From NCBI RefSeq assembly GCF_036099295.1, contig NZ_CP107976.1:7068001-7132000 (forward strand): a stretch of DNA of 64,000 nt, given 5' to 3'. This document shows, one piece after another, positions 56,539 through 64,000 of the stretch. How positions within the stretch are numbered: the first letter of the stretch is position 1; the number at the start of each line of letters is the position of its first letter. This DNA is from Streptomyces sp. NBC_00358. GTDB taxonomy: Bacteria > Actinomycetota > Actinomycetes > Streptomycetales > Streptomycetaceae. The notes under the pieces are model-generated. The model ran no database searches, was not told the DNA's origin, and saw only the letters and a list, made by a program, of their open reading frames with translations. The translations under genes were made by a program, and so were the position numbers.

Positions 56539-57776
56539 GCGCCGAGGACCGCTACACCGTCATCTCCGCGGACTGCCACGCGGGCGCCGATCTCCTCGAC
56601 TACAAGCCGTACTTGGAGCGCCGGCACCACGAGGACTTCGACGCCTGGGCGGCCGGCTACGTCAACCCGTACGAGGACCTGCTCGCCGACACCGCCGACC
56701 GGAACTGGAACTCCGGGCGGCGCGTCGCGGAGCTGGAGGAGGACGGCATCGTCGCGGAGGTGGTCTTCCCGAACACCATCCCGCCGTTCTTCCCGTCGGC
56801 CTCCCTGATGGCACCGGCCCCGACGGCAGGGGAGTTCGAGCAGCGGTGGGCGGGTCTGCGGGCCCACAACCGCTGGCTCGCCGACTTCTGCGCGGCGGCG
56901 CCCGGCCGGCGCGCGGGCGTCTTCCAGATCCTCCTGAACGACGTCGACGCGGCGGTCGAGGAGATCCACCGGTCGGCGGGCGCGGGCCTCAGGGGCGGTC
57001 TGCTGCTGCCCGGTACACCCCCCGGCTCGGGCCTGCCCGAGCTGTACTCGTCGGTGTACGACCCGATCTGGGCGGCCTGCGCCGAACTGGGTGTCCCGGT
57101 GAACCACCACGCGGGCTCCGCCTCGCCGCCGCTGGGGGACGAACCGGCGGCCCGCGCGGTCTACATGGTGGAGACGACCTGGTTCTCGCACCGGGCGCTG
57201 TGGCACCTGGTGTTCGGCGGCGCGTTCCGCCGGAACCCCGGCCTGAGACTGGTGCTCACCGAGCAGGGCTCGGGCTGGATCCCCCGGGTGCTCGACATGC
57301 TGGACTACTACCACGAGCGGCTGGTCGCGGCGGCGGGCAGGGCGTCGAAGGCGTCGACCGCCGAGTCGAAGTTCGGCGCGGGACTGGCCGCGACGATGGG
57401 CGAACGCCCCTCCGAGGTCTGGCGTGACAACTGCTTCGTCGGCGCCAGTTTCATGCGCCCCCACGAGGTGCCGCTGCGCGACCGCATCGGCCTCGACAAG
57501 ATCATGTGGGGCAGCGACTACCCGCACGACGAGGGCACCCATCCGTACACCCGCGAGGGCCTGCGCATCGCCTACGCGGGTCTGCCCCGTGCCGAGATCG
57601 CGGCGATGGTCGGCGGCAACGCGGCCCGTGTCTACGGCTTCGACCTGGCGTACCTCGACGAGATCGCCGCGAAGGTCGGCCCCACCGTGGCCGAGATCGC
57701 CGAACCGCTCGGCACCCCGCCCGCCGACGCGACGAGCCCGGTGTTCGCGAGAGGGGGTTCGGTGCGGGTGTGGTGA
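56535..57776 (+). CDS. ACMSD-type amidohydrolase (second of pair)
   Basis: A 413-residue paralogue of the preceding protein (shared ISADCHAGADLLDYKPYLE, LRAHNRWLADFCAA, MWGSDYPHDEGTHP). The His region VPVNHHAGSAS matches THSGAA of its partner. ATG overlaps the previous stop (ATGA). The two proteins are clearly related but far from identical, so they may act as a heteromer or on successive intermediates. It ends the four-gene operon. Confidence 0.88.
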   Translation: MSAEDRYTVISADCHAGADLLDYKPYLERRHHEDFDAWAAGYVNPYEDLLADTADRNWNSGRRVAELEEDGIVAEVVFPNTIPPFFPSASLMAPAPTAGEFEQRWAGLRAHNRWLADFCAAAPGRRAGVFQILLNDVDAAVEEIHRSAGAGLRGGLLLPGTPPGSGLPELYSSVYDPIWAACAELGVPVNHHAGSASPPLGDEPAARAVYMVETTWFSHRALWHLVFGGAFRRNPGLRLVLTEQGSGWIPRVLDMLDYYHERLVAAAGRASKASTAESKFGAGLAATMGERPSEVWRDNCFVGASFMRPHEVPLRDRIGLDKIMWGSDYPHDEGTHPYTREGLRIAYAGLPRAEIAAMVGGNAARVYGFDLAYLDEIAAKVGPTVAEIAEPLGTPPADATSPVFARGGSVRVW

Positions 57777-57817
57777 GCCGGTCCGGCATCGCCCGCCCCG
57801 GATGGGATCCTCCCCGA

Positions 57818-58549
57818 GTGACGCAACCGACGCACGACGAGCCCCACGACGAGGCCGGCGAGCCCCACGGCGGCACCCTCGGCTCGCGGCTGAACTGGCT
57901 GCGGGCCGCCGTCCTGGGCGCCAACGACGGCATCGTCTCCACCGCGGGCCTCGTCGTCGGCGTGGCCGGCGCCACCAGCGACCGCGCCGCGCTGTTCACC
58001 GCGGGCCTCGCGGGACTGCTCGCCGGGTCGATGTCCATGGCGGCGGGCGAGTACGTGTCCGTCTCGACCCAGCGGGACTCGGAGCTGGCGGCCCTGGCCA
58101 CGGAGAAACGGGAGCTCAAGGAGCAGCCGGAGGCCGAACTCGAAGAGCTGACCGAGCTCCTGGAGCGGCGCGGTCTGTCGCGGGAGGTGGCGCGCGAGGC
58201 GGCCGGACAGCTCACCGAGAGGGACGCCCTGCGGGCCCACGCGTCCGTGGAGCTCGGCATCGATCCCGACGACCTGACCAACCCGTGGCACGCGGCATGG
58301 GCGAGCTTCCTCGCGTTCACCGCCGGAGCGCTGCTGCCGCTGCTGGCGATCGTGCTGCCGCCGGCGGCCTGGCGGCTCGGCGTCACCGTGGTCTCGGTGC
58401 TGGCCGCGCTCGCCCTCACCGGCTGGAGCAGCGCGCGGCTGGGCTCGTCGGACCCGTGGCGCGCGGTGCTGCGGAACACGGCCGGGGGAGCGCTTGCCAT
58501 GGCGGTGACGTACGCGGCCGGAGCGCTGCTCGGAGCGGCGGGCGTATGA
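57818..58549 (+). CDS. VIT1/CCC1-family iron/manganese transporter
   Basis: A 243-residue membrane protein of the vacuolar iron transporter family. The first transmembrane helix carries the signature WLRAAVLGANDGIVSTAGLVVGVAGA. The second, with MSMAAGEYVSVSTQRDSE, is equally typical. A charged helical metal-binding insert (about 90-150) precedes three more helices. A His/Asp/Glu-rich N-terminus (THDEPHDEAGEPHGG) may bind metal. GTG at 57818; the upstream open frame overlaps the amidohydrolase gene and is rejected. Confidence 0.9.
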   Translation: MTQPTHDEPHDEAGEPHGGTLGSRLNWLRAAVLGANDGIVSTAGLVVGVAGATSDRAALFTAGLAGLLAGSMSMAAGEYVSVSTQRDSELAALATEKRELKEQPEAELEELTELLERRGLSREVAREAAGQLTERDALRAHASVELGIDPDDLTNPWHAAWASFLAFTAGALLPLLAIVLPPAAWRLGVTVVSVLAALALTGWSSARLGSSDPWRAVLRNTAGGALAMAVTYAAGALLGAAGV

Positions 58550-58672
58550 GCGCCCGGCCGGACACGGGTATCGCCCTTGGCGGAGATCACCAAGAAGCAA
58601 GCGCGTACCGGTGGTAATACTTGTCGGTAACAGCCTCTGTACGCGGCCGACCAGCGCATCTACCGTTCACCC

Positions 58673-59622
<950 letters not shown>

Positions 59623-59626
<4 letters not shown>

Positions 59627-60297
59627 CCCCGCGTCCGGCGCGCGCCCTGCTCGTCGCCTTCGTGCTGGTGGCCGCCGTGGACCTCCTCTCGCTGCTCGCC
59701 GGATCCGACCTCGGGCACCGGATCGCCAAGCCGCTCCTGATGCCCCTGCTCGCCGCCTGCGCGGGGGTGCGCGGCGGACCCCGGCTGCTCGTCGCGGCCC
59801 TGCTCCTCGGCTGGTGCGGCGACCTGGCGCTCATGTCCGACGCCGACCCCGCGTTCCTCGTCGGCATGGCCTGCTTCGCGGCCGGGCACGTGTGCTACCT
59901 CGTGCTCTTCCGCCGGACGCCGCGCGGCGGGCGCGCTGCGTGGCTCCCCGGCGCGTACGCCGCCGTCCTCCTCGCCCTCGTCGTCCTCCTGTGGCCCGGT
60001 CTGCCGGCCGGGCTGCGCGTCCCCGTCGCGGGATACAGCCTGCTGCTGACCGCGATGGCGTACGGGGCCACCCGGCTCGGGCCCGTCGCGGCGCTCGGCG
60101 GCGCCCTCTTCATGCTCTCGGACACGCTGATCGCCACCGGAGTCGCCGACTGGCCGCAGCTCCCGAAGGCCGCCTTCTGGATCATGATCACGTACGTCGT
60201 GGCCCAGTTTCTGCTGGTCCAAGGCGTGCTGGGCCCCCTCGCCGCGCGACGCGCCCCCGCGGCGGCGTACGGTGAGATGCGCTCGACCACCCCCTGA
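59623..60297 (+). CDS. lysoplasmalogenase-like (YhhN/TMEM86) membrane protein
   Basis: A 224-residue polytopic protein (about eight helices) of the YhhN family, known to hydrolyse the vinyl-ether bond of lysoplasmalogens in some members. The conserved Asp residues appear in LLLGWCGDLALMSDADPAFLVGMACFAAGHVCYL and GGALFMLSDTLIA. GTG start at 59623 overlaps the desaturase TGA (GTGA), pairing two lipid-modifying membrane enzymes. A long inverted repeat spans its stop codon. Confidence 0.87.
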
Positions 60298-60310
60298 GCG
60301 CATCTCACCG
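60270..60310. terminator. long inverted repeat spanning the lysoplasmalogenase stop
   Basis: CGGTGAGATGCGCTC (60270-60284) and its exact complement (60296-60310) form a 15-bp stem with an 11-base loop. The left arm and loop are still coding. It ends 27 bases before the next ATG, so it may be either the lipid operon's terminator or an operator for the alcohol dehydrogenase gene. Confidence 0.6.
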
Positions 60311-60337
60311 ACGTACCGCACGAGAGGGACCCTCGCC

Positions 60338-61381
60338 ATGCGCGCCACCACCATCCACGCCCCGTTCGACATGCGCGTGGAGGACGTGCCCGAGCCCATG
60401 GTGCAGTTGCCCACCGACGCGATCGTGCGGGTGCTGCGCTCCTGCATCTGCGGCAGCGACCTGTGGGCGTACCGCGGCGAGGCGGCCCGGCAGCCGGGCC
60501 AGCGGATCGGGCACGAGTTCCTTGGCATCGTCGAGGAGACGGGCTCCGCGGTGACCGGTGTCCGGCGCGGCGACCTGGTCGTGGCGCCCTTCATGTGGTC
60601 CGACGGCGTGTGCGAGTACTGCCGTGACGGACTCACCACGTCGTGCCGGCACGGCGGCTTCTGGGGCTCGGTCGGCTACGACGGCGGACAGGGCGAGGCC
60701 GTGCGCGTTCCCTTCGCCGACGGCACCCTCGTACGGCTGCCCAAGGAGGCGGCCTCCGACGACCACCTGCTGTCCGCCCTGCTGACCCTGTCCGACGTCC
60801 TCGGCACCGGCCACCACGCGGCCCTGGGCGCCGGCGTGCGCAAGGGCTCGACCGTCGCCGTCGTGGGTGACGGGGCCGTCGGCCTGTGCGCCGTCCTCGC
60901 GGCCAAGCGGCTCGGCGCCGAGCGGATCATCGCCCTCGGCCGGCACCAGGTGCGCACGGACATCGCGCGCCGCTTCGGGGCCACGGACGTCGTCGCCGAG
61001 CGCGGCGAAGCGGCCGTCGAGGCCCTGCGCGAGCTGACCGGTGGCCAGGGCGCGCACTGCGTCGTCGAGGCCGTCGGCACCGAGCAGTCCATGAGCACGG
61101 CCGTGAACATCACCCGCGACGGCGGCGCCATCGGCTTCGTCGGCGTGCCCCACGGCAGCGGTACGGGCCTCGACCTGGGCGTCATGTTCGACCGGAACAT
61201 CGCCCTGCGCGGCGGCGTCGCCCCGGTGCGCGCGTACATCCCCGAACTGCTGCCCGACGTTCTCGACGGCACGATTGACCCGTCGCCGGTCTTCGACATG
61301 ACCATCGGCCTGGAGAGCGTGCCCGAGGGCTACAAGGCGATGGACGAGCGGACCGCGCTGAAGGTCCTCGTCACCAACTGA
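60338..61381 (+). CDS. zinc-dependent medium-chain alcohol dehydrogenase
   Basis: A 347-residue MDR enzyme. Catalytic-zinc ligands are in SCICGSDLWAY and IGHEFLGIV. The structural-zinc lobe is reduced (CEYCRDGLTTSC, three Cys rather than four). The NAD(P) site is VAVVGDGAVGLCAVLAAKRLGA, with GRHQVRTDIARRFGATDVV after it. ATG at 60338 with GAGAGGGAC upstream. The substrate is an unknown alcohol or aldehyde. It is monocistronic and convergent with copD. Confidence 0.92.
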   Translation: MRATTIHAPFDMRVEDVPEPMVQLPTDAIVRVLRSCICGSDLWAYRGEAARQPGQRIGHEFLGIVEETGSAVTGVRRGDLVVAPFMWSDGVCEYCRDGLTTSCRHGGFWGSVGYDGGQGEAVRVPFADGTLVRLPKEAASDDHLLSALLTLSDVLGTGHHAALGAGVRKGSTVAVVGDGAVGLCAVLAAKRLGAERIIALGRHQVRTDIARRFGATDVVAERGEAAVEALRELTGGQGAHCVVEAVGTEQSMSTAVNITRDGGAIGFVGVPHGSGTGLDLGVMFDRNIALRGGVAPVRAYIPELLPDVLDGTIDPSPVFDMTIGLESVPEGYKAMDERTALKVLVTN

Positions 61382-61386
61382 CTCCC

Positions 61387-61406
61387 GGGTCCGCGGCCGC
61401 GGACCC
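61387..61406. terminator. 20-base perfect palindrome between converging genes
   Basis: GGGTCCGCGG followed directly by its complement, six bases after the alcohol dehydrogenase stop and 39 bases before the end of the minus-strand copD-like gene. It would serve both. Confidence 0.65.
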
Positions 61407-61444
61407 GCCGTCCCTCGCCCTTCTGCCGCTGCCCGTCCGGAGGC

Positions 61445-62587
61445 TCACCACCGGATGGGCAGCGGCAGCGCCGTCAGCAGGCCCGACACCGCGACGACCG
61501 CGCCCAGCGCCACGATCTCCGCCCGCGCGGGGGAGCGGGCGCCGAGCGGGTCCGCCGCGCGGCGCAGCCGCAGCCGGGCCGCGAGGGCCAGGACGGCGAC
61601 GGCGGCCACGAGGAGGACCTTCGCGAGCAGGGCGCGCCCGTACGCCGTCGACGTCAGCTGGTCCAGGACCGTGCCGGGCGGCATCCGGCGCAGCGCGCTC
61701 CAGACGCCCGTCGCCGTGACCGTCGCGAACAGTACGGCCGCCACGCGCGCGTAGAGACCGAGCAGCGTGGCACCGGCCCGACCGCCTCCGGCCGCCGTCC
61801 CCGGTCCGGTGGCCGCAGCCGCAGCCGTGGTTCCTACGGCAGTCGCAGTCGTAGTCCGGCCGGTGGGATCGGTCTCCCGGGTTCCCGTGACCGCACCGGT
61901 CGCGGTGCGCCGGCCGTGCAGCAGGCGCAGGACGTGGAGCAGGCCGCCCGCCCACAGCGCCGCGCATGTCAGGTGCACCAGGGTCAGACCGGAGCCGAGC
62001 AGCGCGTCGTGCTCCGCCGGGGGATGCGCGCGCAGCGCCTCCGCGACCGCCACCACGGCCGGCGGCCACACCCGGGCGGCCGGGCGGTGCGAGCGGGCAC
62101 AGAGCCAGGCCGCCGCGAACGCGTCGGTCTCCACAAGCGCCAGCCGGCCGTCCCGGGTCCGGTACAGCCCGCCGATGTCGATGTCGGAGAGGTGATGCGG
62201 CAGCAGATTGCCCGTCGCCACCACGGAGGCCAGACCCAGCGCGACGACGAACCCGGCGGCGGCCGCGTACGCCGCCCAACTGCGCGGCGCCGCCATCGTC
62301 GACGCCCCGGGCACCCGGCGCGCCAGCGCGGACGCGAACACCTCTCCCACAGGGACGCAGAGCGCCGCGAACAGCACCGACCGCAGCAGCGCGATGCCAT
62401 CGGCCCCGGGTGCCGCGGCTTCCCCCGTACCGGTGAGCGCGGTGCGCGGGCCCAGCAGTGGGATCAGGGCCGCGACGGCCACCAGGGCGAGTACGGCGAC
62501 GGCCCGGTGGGTGGCCCGCCGCGGCGCGGTCCCGCCCGCGACCTCGTCCCCGCTCGGGTCCGCGGTCCCGGCCGTCGAAGCTGTCAA
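61445..62587 (-). CDS. CopD-domain copper-resistance membrane protein
   Basis: A 380-residue polytopic protein of the CopD/YcnJ group, implicated in copper uptake or resistance. The CopD core is visible from LTLVHLTCAALWAGGLLHVLRLL through ARVAAVLFATVTATGVWSALRRMPPGTVLDQLTSTAYGRALLAKVLLVAAVAVLALAARLRLRR. A low-complexity Thr/Ala/Gly loop lies at about 235-270, and the N-terminus is disordered. The start is an unusual TTG (62587), supported by a GGGGGGGGA Shine-Dalgarno four bases upstream. An N-terminal CopC domain is absent. Confidence 0.85.
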   Translation of the reverse strand: MTASTAGTADPSGDEVAGGTAPRRATHRAVAVLALVAVAALIPLLGPRTALTGTGEAAAPGADGIALLRSVLFAALCVPVGEVFASALARRVPGASTMAAPRSWAAYAAAAGFVVALGLASVVATGNLLPHHLSDIDIGGLYRTRDGRLALVETDAFAAAWLCARSHRPAARVWPPAVVAVAEALRAHPPAEHDALLGSGLTLVHLTCAALWAGGLLHVLRLLHGRRTATGAVTGTRETDPTGRTTTATAVGTTAAAAATGPGTAAGGGRAGATLLGLYARVAAVLFATVTATGVWSALRRMPPGTVLDQLTSTAYGRALLAKVLLVAAVAVLALAARLRLRRAADPLGARSPARAEIVALGAVVAVSGLLTALPLPIRW

Positions 62588-62728
62588 CGTCCCCCCCCAG
62601 GATCGTCGCCGGCGGTCACAGATCCGGGCAAGTCACCGTAACCCGTTCGGTGTTCGAGGACGAGAGGGCGAGGGGACGAGGGAGAGGGGGTGAGGTGGTG
62701 AGGGGGTGGAAGGGCTCGGGCGCGAGGC
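62588..62728. other. interval with purine tract
   Basis: This short interval holds the copD-like leader with an uninterrupted run of nine Cs on the plus strand (Gs in the mRNA), used as ribosome-binding site. A G/A-rich tract at about 62656-62712 follows the CoA-transferase stop. No gene is seen. Confidence 0.5.
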
Positions 62729-64000
62729 TCACGCCCAGCGCGCGGGGTCCGTACCCCAGAGCCCCGGTGGGCGTGACCAGTCGGTGGGGCCGCCGGTGAA
62801 GGAGACCGGGGGCAGGGCATGGCCGAGGAGGCCGAAGGGGCTGTTCCGCTCGGACAGCCAGGGGTCGGGACGGCCGTACGGCTCTGCCGCCACCGGGTCC
62901 GGCAGCGCGCCGGGTGCCTCCTCCCGCCCGATGCCGTCGGTCAGCCACATCGCCGTGCGCGCCAGCGCCAGCCGTACGACGCACCCGCGGCCGTGCTCCT
63001 CCCGCTCGGTCAGCGCGCGCAGGACGGCCGCCGCCAGCAGATATCCGGTTCCGTGGTCGAGCGCCTGCGCGGGCAGCGCGCCCGGCCGCTCGGGCGATCC
63101 CTCCGCCATGGCGATCCCGGTGGCCACCTGCACCAGGCTGTCGAAGCCGCGCCGCGCGCCCCAGGGCCCGTACGTCCCCCACGCCGACACCTGCGCCACG
63201 ACGAGGCCGGGGTTCCCCTCGGCCAGCGCCTCCGGGGAGAGCCCGAACCGGTCCAGGGCGCCGGGCCGGTAGCCGGTGACGACGACGTCCGCCGTCGCCA
63301 GCAACTCGTCGAAGGTACGCCGGTCGGCCACCAGGTCCAGTACCGCCGAGCGCTTCCCGAAGCCCGTGTCCGCGTGCGCGTCCGGGTCCTCGGGCAGCCG
63401 CGGCCCGTCCACCCGCAGCACGTCGGCGCCCAGCAGGGCGAGCGTGCGGGTGGCGACGGGGCCCGCGATGACCCGGGTCAGGTCCAGGACGCGCACCCCG
63501 GCGGCGGGCGACAACGGGGGGCCGTCGCGCAACGGGGCGAGGGCTCGCGCGCCCGCGGTGGCCGGCTCGCCCCGCTCGGACGGCCTGTCCCAGTCGGTCA
63601 ACGGCCGCCCGGCCAGGGCGAGAGCCTGCTCGTGGACGGCCCACTCCTTCGCCGTGCGCAGCGCGACGGCGAGCCCGCCGGCCGCGTACACCGTCTCCTC
63701 GACCTCCCGCGCGGACCGTCCGGCGAGCACCCCGGCCACGTCCTCCGCGGTCGCGTCGTCCGCCGCCCCCAACGCGTCCAGCAGCCGCGCCCGGTGATGC
63801 GGATAGTTCGCGTGTGTCCGTACCCAGCCGTCCGCGGTCCGCCAGAAGCGGGACAGCGGCGCGAAGTTGACCGGCGCGCGCCCGTCGATCCGCAGATGCC
63901 GCTCGCTGACGAACGCCGTGGCGACGGCGCCGTCGTCCACGCTCACCCGCGGCACCCGCGCGAGCCCGGCACGCCGGGCCCCCAGCTCGGCGGCCGCCAG
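62729..64000 (-). CDS. CaiB/BaiF-family CoA-transferase (5' end outside window)
   Basis: At least 424 residues of a family III CoA-transferase. The catalytic Asp region reads GFGKRSAVLDLVADRRTFDELLATADVVVTGYRPGALDRFGLSPEAL, and GVRVLDLTRVIAGPVATRTLALLGADVLRVD is the typical domain opening. The frame continues without a stop through LAAAELGARRAGLARVPRVSVDD to the window edge, so the true start is outside and the GTG at 63955 is only internal. The fold is circularly arranged, as is common for this subgroup (C-terminal-like domain first). Acyl substrate unknown. Confidence 0.88.
   Translation of the reverse strand: MAAAELGARRAGLARVPRVSVDDGAVATAFVSERHLRIDGRAPVNFAPLSRFWRTADGWVRTHANYPHHRARLLDALGAADDATAEDVAGVLAGRSAREVEETVYAAGGLAVALRTAKEWAVHEQALALAGRPLTDWDRPSERGEPATAGARALAPLRDGPPLSPAAGVRVLDLTRVIAGPVATRTLALLGADVLRVDGPRLPEDPDAHADTGFGKRSAVLDLVADRRTFDELLATADVVVTGYRPGALDRFGLSPEALAEGNPGLVVAQVSAWGTYGPWGARRGFDSLVQVATGIAMAEGSPERPGALPAQALDHGTGYLLAAAVLRALTEREEHGRGCVVRLALARTAMWLTDGIGREEAPGALPDPVAAEPYGRPDPWLSERNSPFGLLGHALPPVSFTGGPTDWSRPPGLWGTDPARWA

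Overview
The window is a gap-free stretch of a very GC-rich actinobacterial chromosome, almost certainly Streptomyces. Evidence is the strong GC3 codon bias, frequent GTG starts, ATGA/GTGA translational coupling, a complete ectABCD set, an LAETG-anchored surface protein, a gbn-like nucleoid protein and a PHO box before a Pit transporter. From memory, the same order of markers (gbn, Pit transporter, cob genes, LAETG protein, ectABCD) occurs in S. coelicolor around SCO1839-SCO1867, so this looks like conserved core chromosome. I saw no insertion sequence, prophage, CRISPR array, tRNA or rRNA.

Layout. 1-2.7 kb: a GNAT acetyltransferase, a FrnE/DsbA-like protein and a class V aminotransferase. 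2.8-6.1 kb: ectABCD (minus strand), making ectoine and 5-hydroxyectoine. 6.5-11.4 kb: a second class V aminotransferase divergent from a polar amino-acid ABC transporter, then an amidohydrolase. 11.7-13.5 kb: an LAETG surface protein followed by about 0.8 kb of repetitive, apparently non-coding DNA. 13.5-32.4 kb: a large cobalamin locus in two minus-strand runs, cobD-Q-N-chelatase-O-B-I and cobM-L-GJ-H-cbiX-cobC. A ZIP transporter gene lies between them on the opposite strand, and a cobalamin riboswitch heads the first run.

32.4-40.4 kb: a Pit phosphate transporter with a PHO box, a GH25 muramidase, a class II aldolase, an alpha/beta hydrolase, a conserved hypothetical protein, a VOC protein and a zinc metallopeptidase. 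40.8-44.0 kb: an ABC-F ATPase preceded by a 7-codon apparently leaderless ORF (MAILLAH), gbn with a dense GATC cluster upstream, and a crotonase. 44.2-47.9 kb: an Asp23/Gls24-AmaP envelope operon with a divergent low-complexity protein. 48.2-52.9 kb: an atypical SDR, a GH15 glucoamylase pseudogene, SURF1, a small zinc-ribbon protein and a DEDDh-BRCT exonuclease. 53.5-57.8 kb: a coupled four-gene operon (acetoacetate decarboxylase-like, SDR, two ACMSD-type amidohydrolases). 57.8-64 kb: a VIT-type transporter, sterol desaturase-like protein, lysoplasmalogenase, zinc alcohol dehydrogenase, CopD-like protein and a CaiB/BaiF CoA-transferase cut by the window edge.

The pieces most worth testing are the gbn control region, the MAILLAH leader before the ABC-F gene, and the uncharacterised decarboxylase/amidohydrolase operon. 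Gene functions are family-level assignments from reading the translations. No database search was run, and promoter and terminator calls are visual.
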